Source of the DNA: Sphingobacterium daejeonense
GTDB lineage: Bacteria; Bacteroidota; Bacteroidia; Sphingobacteriales; Sphingobacteriaceae
DNA length: 64,000 nt
Assembly: GCF_901472535.1 (NCBI RefSeq)
Contig: NZ_LR590470.1
Location: 2,480,001 to 2,544,000 of the forward strand
Direction: 5' to 3'
Position numbers and translations under genes: made by a program. Numbering within the stretch: position 1 is the first letter of the stretch; every line of letters begins with the position of its first letter. Positions 1 to 8,678 of the stretch are shown piece after piece. The notes under the pieces were generated by a model. The model was not told the DNA's origin and searched no databases. It worked only from the letters and a program-made list of their open reading frames with translations.

Positions 1-329
1 CAAGGTCCGAATCAGGTCCGAACGAAAGAAGACTGAGAGTGGAACGAGAGTGGAAGGAGAGTGGAACAAGACTATACTTAGAAAAATAAAAATGACAATA
101 TTAATATCAACAGAAATTAATATTGAACCCATCCAAAATCAAAAAAAAATGGCCCGGAATTAATTCCAAGCCATCCTCTATTCAAATATCTTCATTTCAA
201 GTCTACCAATAATAGACAATAGACATTAGACAAGAGACAATAGACACATACAACAGTCAAAAGTTTGCAAACATAAAACCTTAACATGTCATTGTCTTAT
301 GTCTTATGTCTTATGTCTACTGTCTATGT
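1..329. repeat. Gene-free stretch with three short-repeat clusters
   Basis: No gene is visible here. Positions 35-67 hold three copies of an 11-bp unit (GAGAGTGGAAC or GAGAGTGGAAG). Positions 214-248 hold five 7-bp units of the form AGACAWW. Positions 293-327 hold five 7-bp units of the inverse form TGTCTWW. The last array stops three bases before the stop codon of the minus-strand porin gene. The AGACA and TGTCT arrays are inverted relative to each other and could pair in a transcript running off the porin gene. Confidence 0.8.
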
Positions 330-1532
330 TTAAATCCCCAACTCAACCTGGAACATAGCGCCCCATGCACTTTTATCATTGTTGTTGTTGAAATATCCAT
401 CTTTGAATGTATAACTTCCATTTAATTGAAATTTCAAACGGTGAGCTTTCATGTACTTAGTAAGACCTACCTCCATAACTTCGGTCTGTCTTTCAAATGC
501 CTGAATATCTTTATGAGGCTCAACGTAGGTATATCGACCAGCAATTTCATAACCGTGGTTCAACAAATAAGATACTTGTTGATTGACACCCCAACCTTTA
601 TAGGCAACTGTTTCTTGAGGATCGTCCTCATCGGTCATATTAAATGGGTTGTCTACATCACGGCGCATGTATTCAGCTTGATAAGCAAATCCTGCATACT
701 TGAATATGGCATCAGCAAACGCAATTTTAAAAGTAAATGGGTTTTGTACAAATCTACCCAATTGACCTGCTTCGCGTTTTGTTCTATCATTATAGCTATA
801 ACCACCACCGATTGACAACTTAGGAGTTTCTTCGCGCTCTAAATCACCTTCTTGGTAATCATTGTCATTGGTGAAGTCGCCCAATGGAAGGAATTCAACA
901 CGACCGGTATAGGCTAATCCGGCATCTGTTGAAGATGCTGCACGACCTTCACCAGTAGATATCGCTGCCTTAGCATTGATAGGTACATTTCCAATCTTCT
1001 TGCTCAAGTTCAAAGAAACACCAAAGTCACGGTCCAACGTGAAGTTCTCATTTACTAATGAACGATCCGCAAACTGCAACTGACCCGAAGAATTTACACG
1101 CTGGCGGTTACCAGGTAACTTGTTCTGACCAAAGGAAATGTAAAAATCATCCGTAAAATTATAGAACATCACAGCGTCCCTTACAATATTTGGAATCTTG
1201 GAGTCGTCATAATCTTGGTCACTGCGGGTAAATGCCAACTGAACGGAATAGGAAATCTTAGGTGTATAAATGTAACCATCCATACGCATTCTTAGCCTCC
1301 TGATACGAGCATCAAACTTACCATCATCTATGCCATTTAATTCTTCCTTGTAACCTAACCGGTTTTGCATACGGAACCTGAAGTTCACATAAAACAATGA
1401 ATCACTGGATTTATACTGAATTCCTTTGAAATTAAGGATTGTAGCTCGGTCATCACGTTCTTGGGCGTAGGCTGATGTAACTCCAATAATTACAAGAGTT
1501 AAAATAAGGTAAAGGTGTTTTAATTTTTTCAT
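330..1532 (-). CDS. Phosphate-selective-type outer-membrane porin (Porin_O_P family)
   Basis: A 400-residue outer-membrane beta-barrel. An N-terminal signal peptide of about 23 residues ends in a typical AYAQ cleavage region. The mature part is rich in alternating aromatic and polar stretches and ends in a beta-strand-like tail, VELGI. The length and the motif FRFRMQNRLGY fit the Bacteroidota Porin_O_P (OprP/OprO-like) family, which forms substrate-selective channels. The gene starts one base after the agmatine deiminase stop codon, so the two are very likely cotranscribed with the agmatine genes. Phosphate specificity is a family label only; the operon suggests another small solute may be the substrate. 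Confidence 0.8.
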   Translation of the reverse strand: MKKLKHLYLILTLVIIGVTSAYAQERDDRATILNFKGIQYKSSDSLFYVNFRFRMQNRLGYKEELNGIDDGKFDARIRRLRMRMDGYIYTPKISYSVQLAFTRSDQDYDDSKIPNIVRDAVMFYNFTDDFYISFGQNKLPGNRQRVNSSGQLQFADRSLVNENFTLDRDFGVSLNLSKKIGNVPINAKAAISTGEGRAASSTDAGLAYTGRVEFLPLGDFTNDNDYQEGDLEREETPKLSIGGGYSYNDRTKREAGQLGRFVQNPFTFKIAFADAIFKYAGFAYQAEYMRRDVDNPFNMTDEDDPQETVAYKGWGVNQQVSYLLNHGYEIAGRYTYVEPHKDIQAFERQTEVMEVGLTKYMKAHRLKFQLNGSYTFKDGYFNNNNDKSAWGAMFQVELGI

Positions 1533-1533
1533 G

Positions 1534-2607
1534 TTAAATAGATGGTTCTTGTTGGCTTAAGCAATGAAAACTTCCTAATCCCCAGATAATATCTACGGAA
1601 TCAATTCCAATTACTTTTCTATCAGGAAAACAACTCTGGATGATTTCGAGAGCCTTAGTGTCATTCTTATCATTGAAAACAGGTACAACGACAACTTTGT
1701 TTGCAATATAAAAATTTGCATAGGATGCTGGCAATCGTTGGTCATCGTATTCAACTGGTCTTGGCATGGGTAATTCGATGATTTTCAATGGTCTACCATC
1801 TAATAATCTCATGCTTTTCAAGTTTTCCAAATTCTCCTGAAGCAAGCCATAATTTTCATCATTAGGATCTTCCTCAACGACAGTTAAAACAGTATCCTCA
1901 GATACAAAACGCGTAATATCATCGATATGGCCATCTGTATCATCCCCAACAATCCCATCACCTAGCCACAATACCTGTTCTTGACCATAATAATCCTTTA
2001 AATAACCTTCAATCTGTTCCTTGGTTAGATGTGGATTGCGGTTTTCGTTCAACAGACAAGCCGTTGTGGTCAACACAGTGCCTTTTCCGTTGAATTCTAC
2101 TGATCCTCCTTCCATAACGATGGGAGGGGTAAACAATTTCAAACCGAATTCATTGGCAATTCTAGTGGGCACGACATCGTCCAAATCAAAAGGAGGGTAT
2201 TTACCACCCCATGCATTGTAACCCCAATCCACAATTGCTTTTTCCCCTGTTTCCTTATTGATCAAAAATGCAGGACCGTGGTCGCGGCACCAGGCATCAT
2301 TCGTAGGATTAAAATAAAAACTGATGTTCTCCATCTTGGCACCGCTTTTCTCAATGTGAGAAATAGCAAAGGCCTTCATCGCTTCATCAGCAACATTGAT
2401 GCGTACTAGTTGATCGGCTGCCACTAATTTGATGAACTCCGCATAGGGAGCATAAATAGTGTCAATCTTTCCCGGCCAAGATTCCTCTTTATGAGGCCAG
2501 CTTAACCAAAGCGCATCTTGCTTTTCCCATTCTGCAGGAAATACAAAACCCTGGGCCTTGGGAGTATCGTTGTAATTGTAAAAGTCGGAATTTGTTGTGC
2601 TCATCAC
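1534..2607 (-). CDS. aguA: Agmatine deiminase
   Basis: Hydrolyses agmatine to N-carbamoylputrescine and ammonia in the cytoplasm, the first step of the arginine-decarboxylase route to putrescine. The 357-residue protein is of the peptidyl-arginine-deiminase fold. Visible family motifs are WLSWPH near residue 35, NDAWCRDHGP near 103-112, the DGHIDD histidine/aspartate motif near 223-228, and the catalytic cysteine at about position 349 in GLGSFHCLSQQ. It follows aguB on the same strand after a 68-base gap and precedes the porin. An MM start leaves a one-residue ambiguity. Full length with no missing active-site residue. Confidence 0.92.
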   Translation of the reverse strand: MMSTTNSDFYNYNDTPKAQGFVFPAEWEKQDALWLSWPHKEESWPGKIDTIYAPYAEFIKLVAADQLVRINVADEAMKAFAISHIEKSGAKMENISFYFNPTNDAWCRDHGPAFLINKETGEKAIVDWGYNAWGGKYPPFDLDDVVPTRIANEFGLKLFTPPIVMEGGSVEFNGKGTVLTTTACLLNENRNPHLTKEQIEGYLKDYYGQEQVLWLGDGIVGDDTDGHIDDITRFVSEDTVLTVVEEDPNDENYGLLQENLENLKSMRLLDGRPLKIIELPMPRPVEYDDQRLPASYANFYIANKVVVVPVFNDKNDTKALEIIQSCFPDRKVIGIDSVDIIWGLGSFHCLSQQEPSI

Positions 2608-2675
2608 GTGATAACATAAAAGAAAATGCTTCCCTGAGAAAGCATATTTCTAATGGTCAATTTTTTATATTAAGA

Positions 2676-3551
2676 TTAATCTTCGTCAATAAATCTCTTG
2701 GTAATAGGCGCATAAGTTTCAATGCGTCTATCGCGCAAGAATGGCCAATGTTTGCGGAAGAAATCAGATTCATTAAGATCAATTTCAACCACCTCAACTT
2801 CTTCTTGATCATGCGAAGCCAAATACAACAACTTCCCTTGAGCATTGGTCGCAAAACTGCCGCCCCAGAATTTCATGGCGCCATCCTGTTCAAATCCTAC
2901 ACGGTTCACCGAAACTACAGGAACACCGTTAGCAACAGCATGTGAACGTTGAATCGTTTGCCATGCATTATATTGGTCCTTGTTGGTTTCTTCATCTTGA
3001 TCAGTTGCCCAGCCAATAGCGGTAGGGTAAAACATAATCTCTGCACCCATCAAAGCTGTGATTCTGGAAGCTTCAGGGTACCATTGATCCCAACAGATCA
3101 ATACACCAATCTTGCCAAATTTGGTCTTGAATACTTTATATCCCAAATCACCTGGAGTGAAATAGAATTTCTCGTAGAATGCAGGATCATCAGGAATATG
3201 CATTTTACGGTATTTCCCTAGGTATGAACCATCAGCATCCAAAACAGCTGTTGTATTATGATATAATCCTTGTGCTCTTTTTTCAAACAATGATGCAATA
3301 ATCACAACGCCCAATTCCTTGGCAACTGCAGATAATGCATCCGTAGAAGGACCCGGAATGGCTTCCGCCAATTCAAAATTGTCGTAATCCTCTACATCAC
3401 AGAAATACAAAGAGGTAAATAGCTCCTGTAAACAAACAATTTGTGCGCCTTTGGATGCAGCCTCACGAACCTTCTCTATTGCCTTATTCAAATTTGTCTG
3501 CTTATCCTTAACGCATGACATCTGAACCAAACCAACTTTTACTTTACTCAT
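2676..3551 (-). CDS. aguB: N-carbamoylputrescine amidase
   Basis: A 291-residue carbon-nitrogen hydrolase (nitrilase superfamily) that converts N-carbamoylputrescine to putrescine, CO2 and ammonia. The catalytic triad is visible: Glu43 in CLQELF, Lys116 in YRKMHIP and Cys153 in LICWDQWYPE. The length matches the family. It is the first gene of a three-gene minus-strand unit (aguB, aguA, porin), so the unit encodes the two-step conversion of agmatine to putrescine plus a channel. The start methionine follows a short AT-rich leader divergent from dinB. Confidence 0.92.
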   Translation of the reverse strand: MSKVKVGLVQMSCVKDKQTNLNKAIEKVREAASKGAQIVCLQELFTSLYFCDVEDYDNFELAEAIPGPSTDALSAVAKELGVVIIASLFEKRAQGLYHNTTAVLDADGSYLGKYRKMHIPDDPAFYEKFYFTPGDLGYKVFKTKFGKIGVLICWDQWYPEASRITALMGAEIMFYPTAIGWATDQDEETNKDQYNAWQTIQRSHAVANGVPVVSVNRVGFEQDGAMKFWGGSFATNAQGKLLYLASHDQEEVEVVEIDLNESDFFRKHWPFLRDRRIETYAPITKRFIDED

Positions 3552-3664
3552 CTCTTAAATTATAATTATGATTCGGCGCAAAGATACTATTATTTCATGG
3601 CTTATGGGAAGGTTGCCGTTATTTTTGCTGTCCGGTGACAAAAAATTTCCCCTACATTTGTAGC

Positions 3665-4735
3665 ATGCGAAAGATCATTCATATTGACATGGATGCGTTC
3701 TATGCTTCTGTGGAACAGCGCGATTTCCCTGAGTTCCGTGGTAAGCCCCTTGCGGTCGGAGGTTCCCCGGATGGAAGAGGTGTAGTCGCAACAGCAAGCT
3801 ATGAAGCCCGGAAATATGGCGTCAAGTCAGCCATGTCTTCCAGGATGGCCATGAAGCTATGTCCACATCTTTTGTTTACCTATCCAAGATTTGATGTGTA
3901 CAAAGAGGTTTCAAATCATATCAGGTCTATTTTTGCCAGATATACTGATCTGATCGAACCGCTATCCTTGGATGAAGCCTATCTCGACGTTACAAATGAT
4001 AAAATGGGAATCGGATCGGCAATAGAAATTGCAAAGGAAATCAAAGAAGCTATTTCAAATGAGTTGAACCTCACCGCCTCAGCGGGAGTATCAGTCAATA
4101 AATTCGTCGCAAAAATAGCCTCCGATTTTCAGAAACCTAATGGACTCACATTTATAGGACCCTCAAAAATAATTGGTTTCCTTGAGAAACTACCTATCGA
4201 TAAGTTCTTTGGCGTCGGCAAGGTCACAGCCAAAAAGATGAATCAAATGGGAATCTTTACGGGTATGGATTTGAAACGGTTCTCTGAGATGGAAATGATA
4301 CAGCATTTTGGTAAATCTGGGAAGTTCTTCTTTCAGATTGTCCGCGGAGAAGACAATAGACCAGTCAAACCTAACAGAATCAGTAAGTCGATAGGAGTGG
4401 AGGATACTTTTGAAACCGATCTCCATGAGTATGAAGATATGATCGAAGAAATAAATAGAATAGCAGAAAAACTATTTAAAAGATTGGAAAAAGCAGATAA
4501 GTTTGGCAAAACTATTACCTTGAAAATCAAATTCTCAGATTTTACTCAAATCACGAGAAGCAAGACTTTCTTTACATCATTGGACCAATTGCAGGAAATA
4601 CAAAAACAAGCCCTAGAACTCTTGGATAAATTGGACTTGCAAGAAAAAAGAATCAGATTACTCGGAGTAACTATTTCAAATTTTGCAGATATGGAACCAA
4701 CCTACGAAGAAGGGTTCCAACTAACCTTGTTCTAA
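3665..4735 (+). CDS. dinB: DNA polymerase IV (Y family)
   Basis: A 356-residue translesion DNA polymerase. I place the start at the internal ATG rather than 30 bases upstream, because it gives the canonical N-terminus MRKIIHIDMD with metal-binding Asp8, and puts the second acidic pair at Asp103-Glu104 in SLDEAYLDV, matching the numbering of the family. Palm, finger, thumb and little-finger regions are all present, and the C-terminus QLTLF is a beta-clamp-binding motif. A TACATTTG sequence at 3653-3660 resembles a Bacteroidota -7 element; if used, the mRNA would have almost no leader. Divergent from aguB and convergent with the exonuclease gene. Confidence 0.93.
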   Translation: MRKIIHIDMDAFYASVEQRDFPEFRGKPLAVGGSPDGRGVVATASYEARKYGVKSAMSSRMAMKLCPHLLFTYPRFDVYKEVSNHIRSIFARYTDLIEPLSLDEAYLDVTNDKMGIGSAIEIAKEIKEAISNELNLTASAGVSVNKFVAKIASDFQKPNGLTFIGPSKIIGFLEKLPIDKFFGVGKVTAKKMNQMGIFTGMDLKRFSEMEMIQHFGKSGKFFFQIVRGEDNRPVKPNRISKSIGVEDTFETDLHEYEDMIEEINRIAEKLFKRLEKADKFGKTITLKIKFSDFTQITRSKTFFTSLDQLQEIQKQALELLDKLDLQEKRIRLLGVTISNFADMEPTYEEGFQLTLF

Positions 4736-4770
4736 AATAATCCTTCCCCAATATTAATAAATAACATCAT

Positions 4771-6171
4771 CTACTGGAGAGTCCACTTCCAACGGCAACC
4801 CTTCAGATGCATAACCTTGTTTGGATAAAGTCTAGCAAAGCTCTCAACCAAATGGTTCATGTAAAAATTATGAACTACCAAATTATCCTGCGTAATAAGG
4901 TCTTCGATGTCATCAAATTCAAGTTCGTTATCAATAAAACCTAAGGCATGAACTTTATTATCCTTAAAATAAACATAACTTTTTTCTGTGCTTTCTCGAC
5001 CTTTGTCAATTATGACAAAACTTCGTTTTTGCTCAGTTAGGGACTCAATCGCTTGGGTAACCTTATTATTATACTCCTCAACATGGGGTAAATCTTCCCT
5101 TGCCGTGAAATCCCGAATCTCCTTTAGGGCTGTAGGATTGGCGAAAAAAGAACATAAGCGTAAATCCAACTCGAAATCTTTAATTAATTTCAAGAGAAAT
5201 TGCGTAGAATCATGAACGGATCCAAAAAAATATATTGGTCGAACATTCTTCCTGACTTGACAAATGGATAAGCGAATATATCCATTTTGATCTTCATAAT
5301 CCAGCAAGCCATATTTTGGTTCGTACTTCTTTAAAGCTCTGTTGTAAATCGGCCAGATTTTTTTGATGAGATGACATTCCTTCAAAAATGCCATTAATTC
5401 AGTGCCGGTTTCCTCAAAGTCTATATCGCATATTTCATTGATAAAACGCTGTCTCCTTTGCCCAGTATTATTTCCTGTAAAATGGGAAATTACCCTTTTT
5501 TTAATATTGTTAGCCTTACCAACATAAATTATTTTAGCCGCAGAATTCTTGAAGAGATAAACACCGGCAGTCGTCGGTAGATTATTGATTAACTCGGATG
5601 GTATATGCGTAGGAATTCGTTGCTCTTTAGCTTTGACCTGAATGGTTTTCTGAATAATATTTTCAGTATCCGACAAAAATATTTTTTGGAATAAGGTAAC
5701 AGTTGCTTGAGCATCACCTCTGGCTCGGTGCCTATCTTGGATTTCAATACCAACAGATTGACATAATTTCCCCAAACTATAGGATGTGAAGCCAGGGAAT
5801 ATCTTGCGGGATAATCTGACGGTACACAAGCGCAAAGCTTTCCATTCGTAACCTGAATTCTTTAAGGAAGCCTGTACAAAAGAATAATCAAAATGAACAT
5901 TATGAGCAACAAATACCCGGTTGTTCAGTAAATGATAAATATCTTCAGCTACATCATCAAATACAGGGGCATCTTTGACCATCTCGTCCGTTATACCTGT
6001 CAAGGCTTGAATATGGAAAGGAATGGGTTGCTCAGGATTGATCAGGGTACTGTATTCATCAATGATCTTTTTACCATCAAAGATGAAAATTGCAATTTCG
6101 GTGATTTGACTCGCTGAGGCAAATCCACCCGTGGTTTCTATATCGACAATTGCAAAAGTAGGGGACTTCAT
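4771..6171 (-). CDS. DEDDh exonuclease fused to a UvrC-like GIY-YIG nuclease
   Basis: A 466-residue two-nuclease fusion. The N-terminal part (about residues 5-170) is a DnaQ-type 3'-5' exonuclease with Exo I Asp10/Glu12 (IVDIETTGG), Exo II Asp95 (HNVHFDYSFV) and Exo III His148/Asp153 (HRARGDAQA). The middle (about 200-275) is a GIY-YIG domain with GVYLF, YVGKANNIKKR and a following conserved-glutamate region, like the N-terminal nuclease of UvrC or Cho. The remaining C-terminal half has no recognised domain. This architecture is known in several phyla and is thought to act in DNA repair, but its precise role is not established. An inverted repeat lies just upstream. Confidence 0.85.
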   Translation of the reverse strand: MKSPTFAIVDIETTGGFASASQITEIAIFIFDGKKIIDEYSTLINPEQPIPFHIQALTGITDEMVKDAPVFDDVAEDIYHLLNNRVFVAHNVHFDYSFVQASLKNSGYEWKALRLCTVRLSRKIFPGFTSYSLGKLCQSVGIEIQDRHRARGDAQATVTLFQKIFLSDTENIIQKTIQVKAKEQRIPTHIPSELINNLPTTAGVYLFKNSAAKIIYVGKANNIKKRVISHFTGNNTGQRRQRFINEICDIDFEETGTELMAFLKECHLIKKIWPIYNRALKKYEPKYGLLDYEDQNGYIRLSICQVRKNVRPIYFFGSVHDSTQFLLKLIKDFELDLRLCSFFANPTALKEIRDFTAREDLPHVEEYNNKVTQAIESLTEQKRSFVIIDKGRESTEKSYVYFKDNKVHALGFIDNELEFDDIEDLITQDNLVVHNFYMNHLVESFARLYPNKVMHLKGCRWKWTLQ

Positions 6172-6177
6172 TAAACA

Positions 6178-6224
6178 AAAATAATACTAATAATTTTAAT
6201 TACTAAAATTATTAGTATTATTTT
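6178..6224 (-). terminator. Perfect 21-bp inverted repeat downstream of asnA
   Basis: Two 21-base arms (6178-6198 and 6204-6224) match perfectly around a 5-base ATTAC loop. The stem is almost entirely A/T, with one C:G pair. It lies in the gap between the asnA stop and the start of the exonuclease gene. Read on the minus strand it ends in a T run, so a terminator is the simplest reading; an operator for the downstream gene is possible. Confidence 0.6.
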
Positions 6225-6240
6225 AATTCTTTTTTTTCAA

Positions 6241-7245
6241 CTATAGTAATTCTACTCCTTGATCGAGTAATTCTTCTTTTTTCTTTGGATCCCAAATACT
6301 TACTTGAACCTCGCCAATATGTTTCAGCTTCAACATAAACATACAGATTCGAGATTGACCAATTCCACCACCAATGGATTCCGGCAATAGGTCATTTAAT
6401 AGCATTTGATGGAATGTTAACTTCTGTCTATCCAAACTGTTTCTGATTTCCAATTGGGTCATCAATGCTTTTTTATCTACACGTATTCCCATGGATGAAA
6501 GTTCGAATGCGCTTCCCAATATCGGATTCCAAACTAAGATATCACCATTTAGACCACGGAATCCCAAAGTGTTGTCCGTACTCCAATCATCGTAATCCGC
6601 AGCTCTGCCATCATGCGCTTGTCCGTTTGAAAGAACACCACCGATACCATATACGAATACAGCACCATATTCTTTTGAAATGGCGTTCTCACGTTCTTTG
6701 GCCGTTAAATGAGGATAGGCCAATAACAACTCTTCAGAAGATATGAATTTGATTTCCTTTGGTAGTATAGCCTCAACGTGTGGGTATTTTTCTGAAACAG
6801 ACTGTTCAGTTTCATAGATTACAGCATAAATTTTCTCAACAGTTTCCTTCAAGAAATCCAATGATCTATCATCATAACGGATACTTTTCTCCCAATCCCA
6901 TTGGTCTACATATATAGAATGAATAGGAGAATAATCTTCATCAGGTCTTAATGCACGCATATCTGTCAAAATCCCTTCCCCAGGTTCCATCTCCAGCTCT
7001 TTCAATCTAATTCTTTTCCACTTTGCTAGTGAATGTACTACCACTGCTTTTTGATCAGACAAGGATTTGATCGGAAATGAAACTGGCCTTTCGATACCAT
7101 TCAAATCATCATTGATACCTGTGCCATCCAAAACCACAATAGGAGAGGAAACAGGGGTTAAATTCAAAGCCTCCTTCAATCGAGATGCAAATGTCTCCTT
7201 CACAAACGTTATCGCTTGCTCTCTTTTTAAAATATGACGTCCCAT
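6241..7245 (-). CDS. asnA: Aspartate-ammonia ligase (asparagine synthetase A)
   Basis: Makes asparagine from aspartate, ammonia and ATP. The 334-residue protein has the class II aminoacyl-tRNA-synthetase-like fold of AsnA. Visible family signatures are LDGTGINDDLNG near residues 40-50, YVDQWDWEKS near 110-120, and the C-terminal GGGIGQSR motif that binds ATP. The length matches E. coli AsnA. It is a single gene with a 140-base AT-rich gap upstream and the long inverted repeat downstream. The reading frame is intact. Confidence 0.93.
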   Translation of the reverse strand: MGRHILKREQAITFVKETFASRLKEALNLTPVSSPIVVLDGTGINDDLNGIERPVSFPIKSLSDQKAVVVHSLAKWKRIRLKELEMEPGEGILTDMRALRPDEDYSPIHSIYVDQWDWEKSIRYDDRSLDFLKETVEKIYAVIYETEQSVSEKYPHVEAILPKEIKFISSEELLLAYPHLTAKERENAISKEYGAVFVYGIGGVLSNGQAHDGRAADYDDWSTDNTLGFRGLNGDILVWNPILGSAFELSSMGIRVDKKALMTQLEIRNSLDRQKLTFHQMLLNDLLPESIGGGIGQSRICMFMLKLKHIGEVQVSIWDPKKKEELLDQGVELL

Positions 7246-7388
7246 TAAAAATTTTACAATATTAACATAGTTTAGTATGACCGTTGCCTACTAATTTTCA
7301 TAATCGAAACAAAAATAAGAAAATGTTAATGATTTGCAGATTTTATTGCAAAAATAACTACAATATATTGGGTATCTGATGAAATAAT

Positions 7389-8669
7389 TTAAAGCTTTTG
7401 TTCTAGAGCTTTCAAAATCGCACTCGCTTTGGTGTAGCATTCTGCAAATTCATGCGCTGCATGGGCATCAATGGTAATGGCGCTTCCAGTATGAAAGGAT
7501 AGGTATTGTTTGGAATGGTTGTATAAAATTGTCCGGATCACAACATTGAAGTCGAAATCGCCATCAGAAGAAAAATATCCAATGGCACCTGAGTAAATCC
7601 CGCGCCTGGAATTCTCATAACGATCGCATAATTTCATCGCCGATATTTTAGGAGCACCCGTCATGGAACCGGCAGGAAATGTGTTCTTGATCACTTCCGT
7701 GTCTTTAAGACTCGGGTCCATTTGACAGGAAACCGTAGAAATCATTTGGTGTACATGTTCAAATGTATAAATCCCCAGCTTCTCCGTGACTTCCACTGTG
7801 CCAGGTATAGCACTGCGGGTTAAGTCATTCCTGACCAAGTCCACAATCATCACATTCTCGGCAATCTCTTTCGGATTCGTGGCAAGGTTATCTTTTAATT
7901 GCTGATCCTCTTCTTTGTTCTTGCCGCGGGCGGCAGTTCCTTTTATAGGTTGTGAAATAAGTTTATTCCCTCTCTTTGCCAAAAATCGCTCCGGAGAAGC
8001 ACTGATAATATACTTATCACTAACTTTAATAAATGATGAAAATGGAGTAGGGGAAAGCTTGTTTAGATTTAAATAAAGAGCTTCAGGGCTAGATACTTCA
8101 GCGTTCTCTCCATAAAATTCCTGACATAAATTAGCTTCATATATATCTCCCTTTTTGATATGGTCCTTTATGCTTTCAAAAGCTTCAAAATATCTGGACT
8201 TATCCATTCTCGGTTTTATCTTTCCCGAAAATAAATAATTAGTGTCCAAATTTTCAGCCAACTGAATCGCATCGAAAACAGTTTCAGGATTTTCAGAATG
8301 AATAATAACTTGATTTTCTAATAATTCTATTAGAATTTCAGGAACAAAAAAATAAGCATCAGGAAACTCCAGAGGATTTGGATGTTCTGTGCTTAAGTCC
8401 TCAATTTCATTCTTGAGGTCATAACTAAGAAATCCCGGTATCCATTGATTAGGAAACCGGGATTTAAATTTTTCGAGATCAGCAAATGCTGATCCTACAT
8501 TTGCAGAGAATTCCTCTTTTGCACCAACGGCCAAAAGACTCCCTACTTTTGAATATTGATTCTGGAAACCATTTGATTGAAAAAGACATACGGTTTCAAA
8601 CCTTTTGGACCAATTTATGGCCTTAAGTAAGAAATCAGTAGTAGTCGTTTCAAAAATGGCTCTTGCCAT
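7389..8669 (-). CDS. pabB: Aminodeoxychorismate synthase component I (chorismate-binding)
   Basis: A 426-residue member of the anthranilate synthase I / PabB family, which aminates chorismate for 4-aminobenzoate and folate synthesis using ammonia from a glutaminase subunit. The chorismate-binding domain fills the C-terminal two thirds, with PIKGTAARGKN, DLVRNDLTR, PAGSMTGAPK and the final GSAITIDAHAAHE region. Only an N-terminal fragment precedes it and no PabA or TrpG partner is next to it. PabB is preferred over TrpE because there is no trp operon here. The gene lies 9 bases after purA on the same strand. Confidence 0.85.
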   Translation of the reverse strand: MARAIFETTTTDFLLKAINWSKRFETVCLFQSNGFQNQYSKVGSLLAVGAKEEFSANVGSAFADLEKFKSRFPNQWIPGFLSYDLKNEIEDLSTEHPNPLEFPDAYFFVPEILIELLENQVIIHSENPETVFDAIQLAENLDTNYLFSGKIKPRMDKSRYFEAFESIKDHIKKGDIYEANLCQEFYGENAEVSSPEALYLNLNKLSPTPFSSFIKVSDKYIISASPERFLAKRGNKLISQPIKGTAARGKNKEEDQQLKDNLATNPKEIAENVMIVDLVRNDLTRSAIPGTVEVTEKLGIYTFEHVHQMISTVSCQMDPSLKDTEVIKNTFPAGSMTGAPKISAMKLCDRYENSRRGIYSGAIGYFSSDGDFDFNVVIRTILYNHSKQYLSFHTGSAITIDAHAAHEFAECYTKASAILKALEQKL

Positions 8670-8678
8670 ATCTATTTA

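Noticed and set aside
426..815. A 129-codon plus-strand gene inside the porin gene
   Set aside because: The minus-strand porin frame has a signal peptide and family motifs along its whole length; the plus-strand reading gives no recognisable protein.
3635..3664. N-terminal extension of DNA polymerase IV
   Set aside because: The extra residues precede the conserved MRKIIHIDMD start and are not found in the family.
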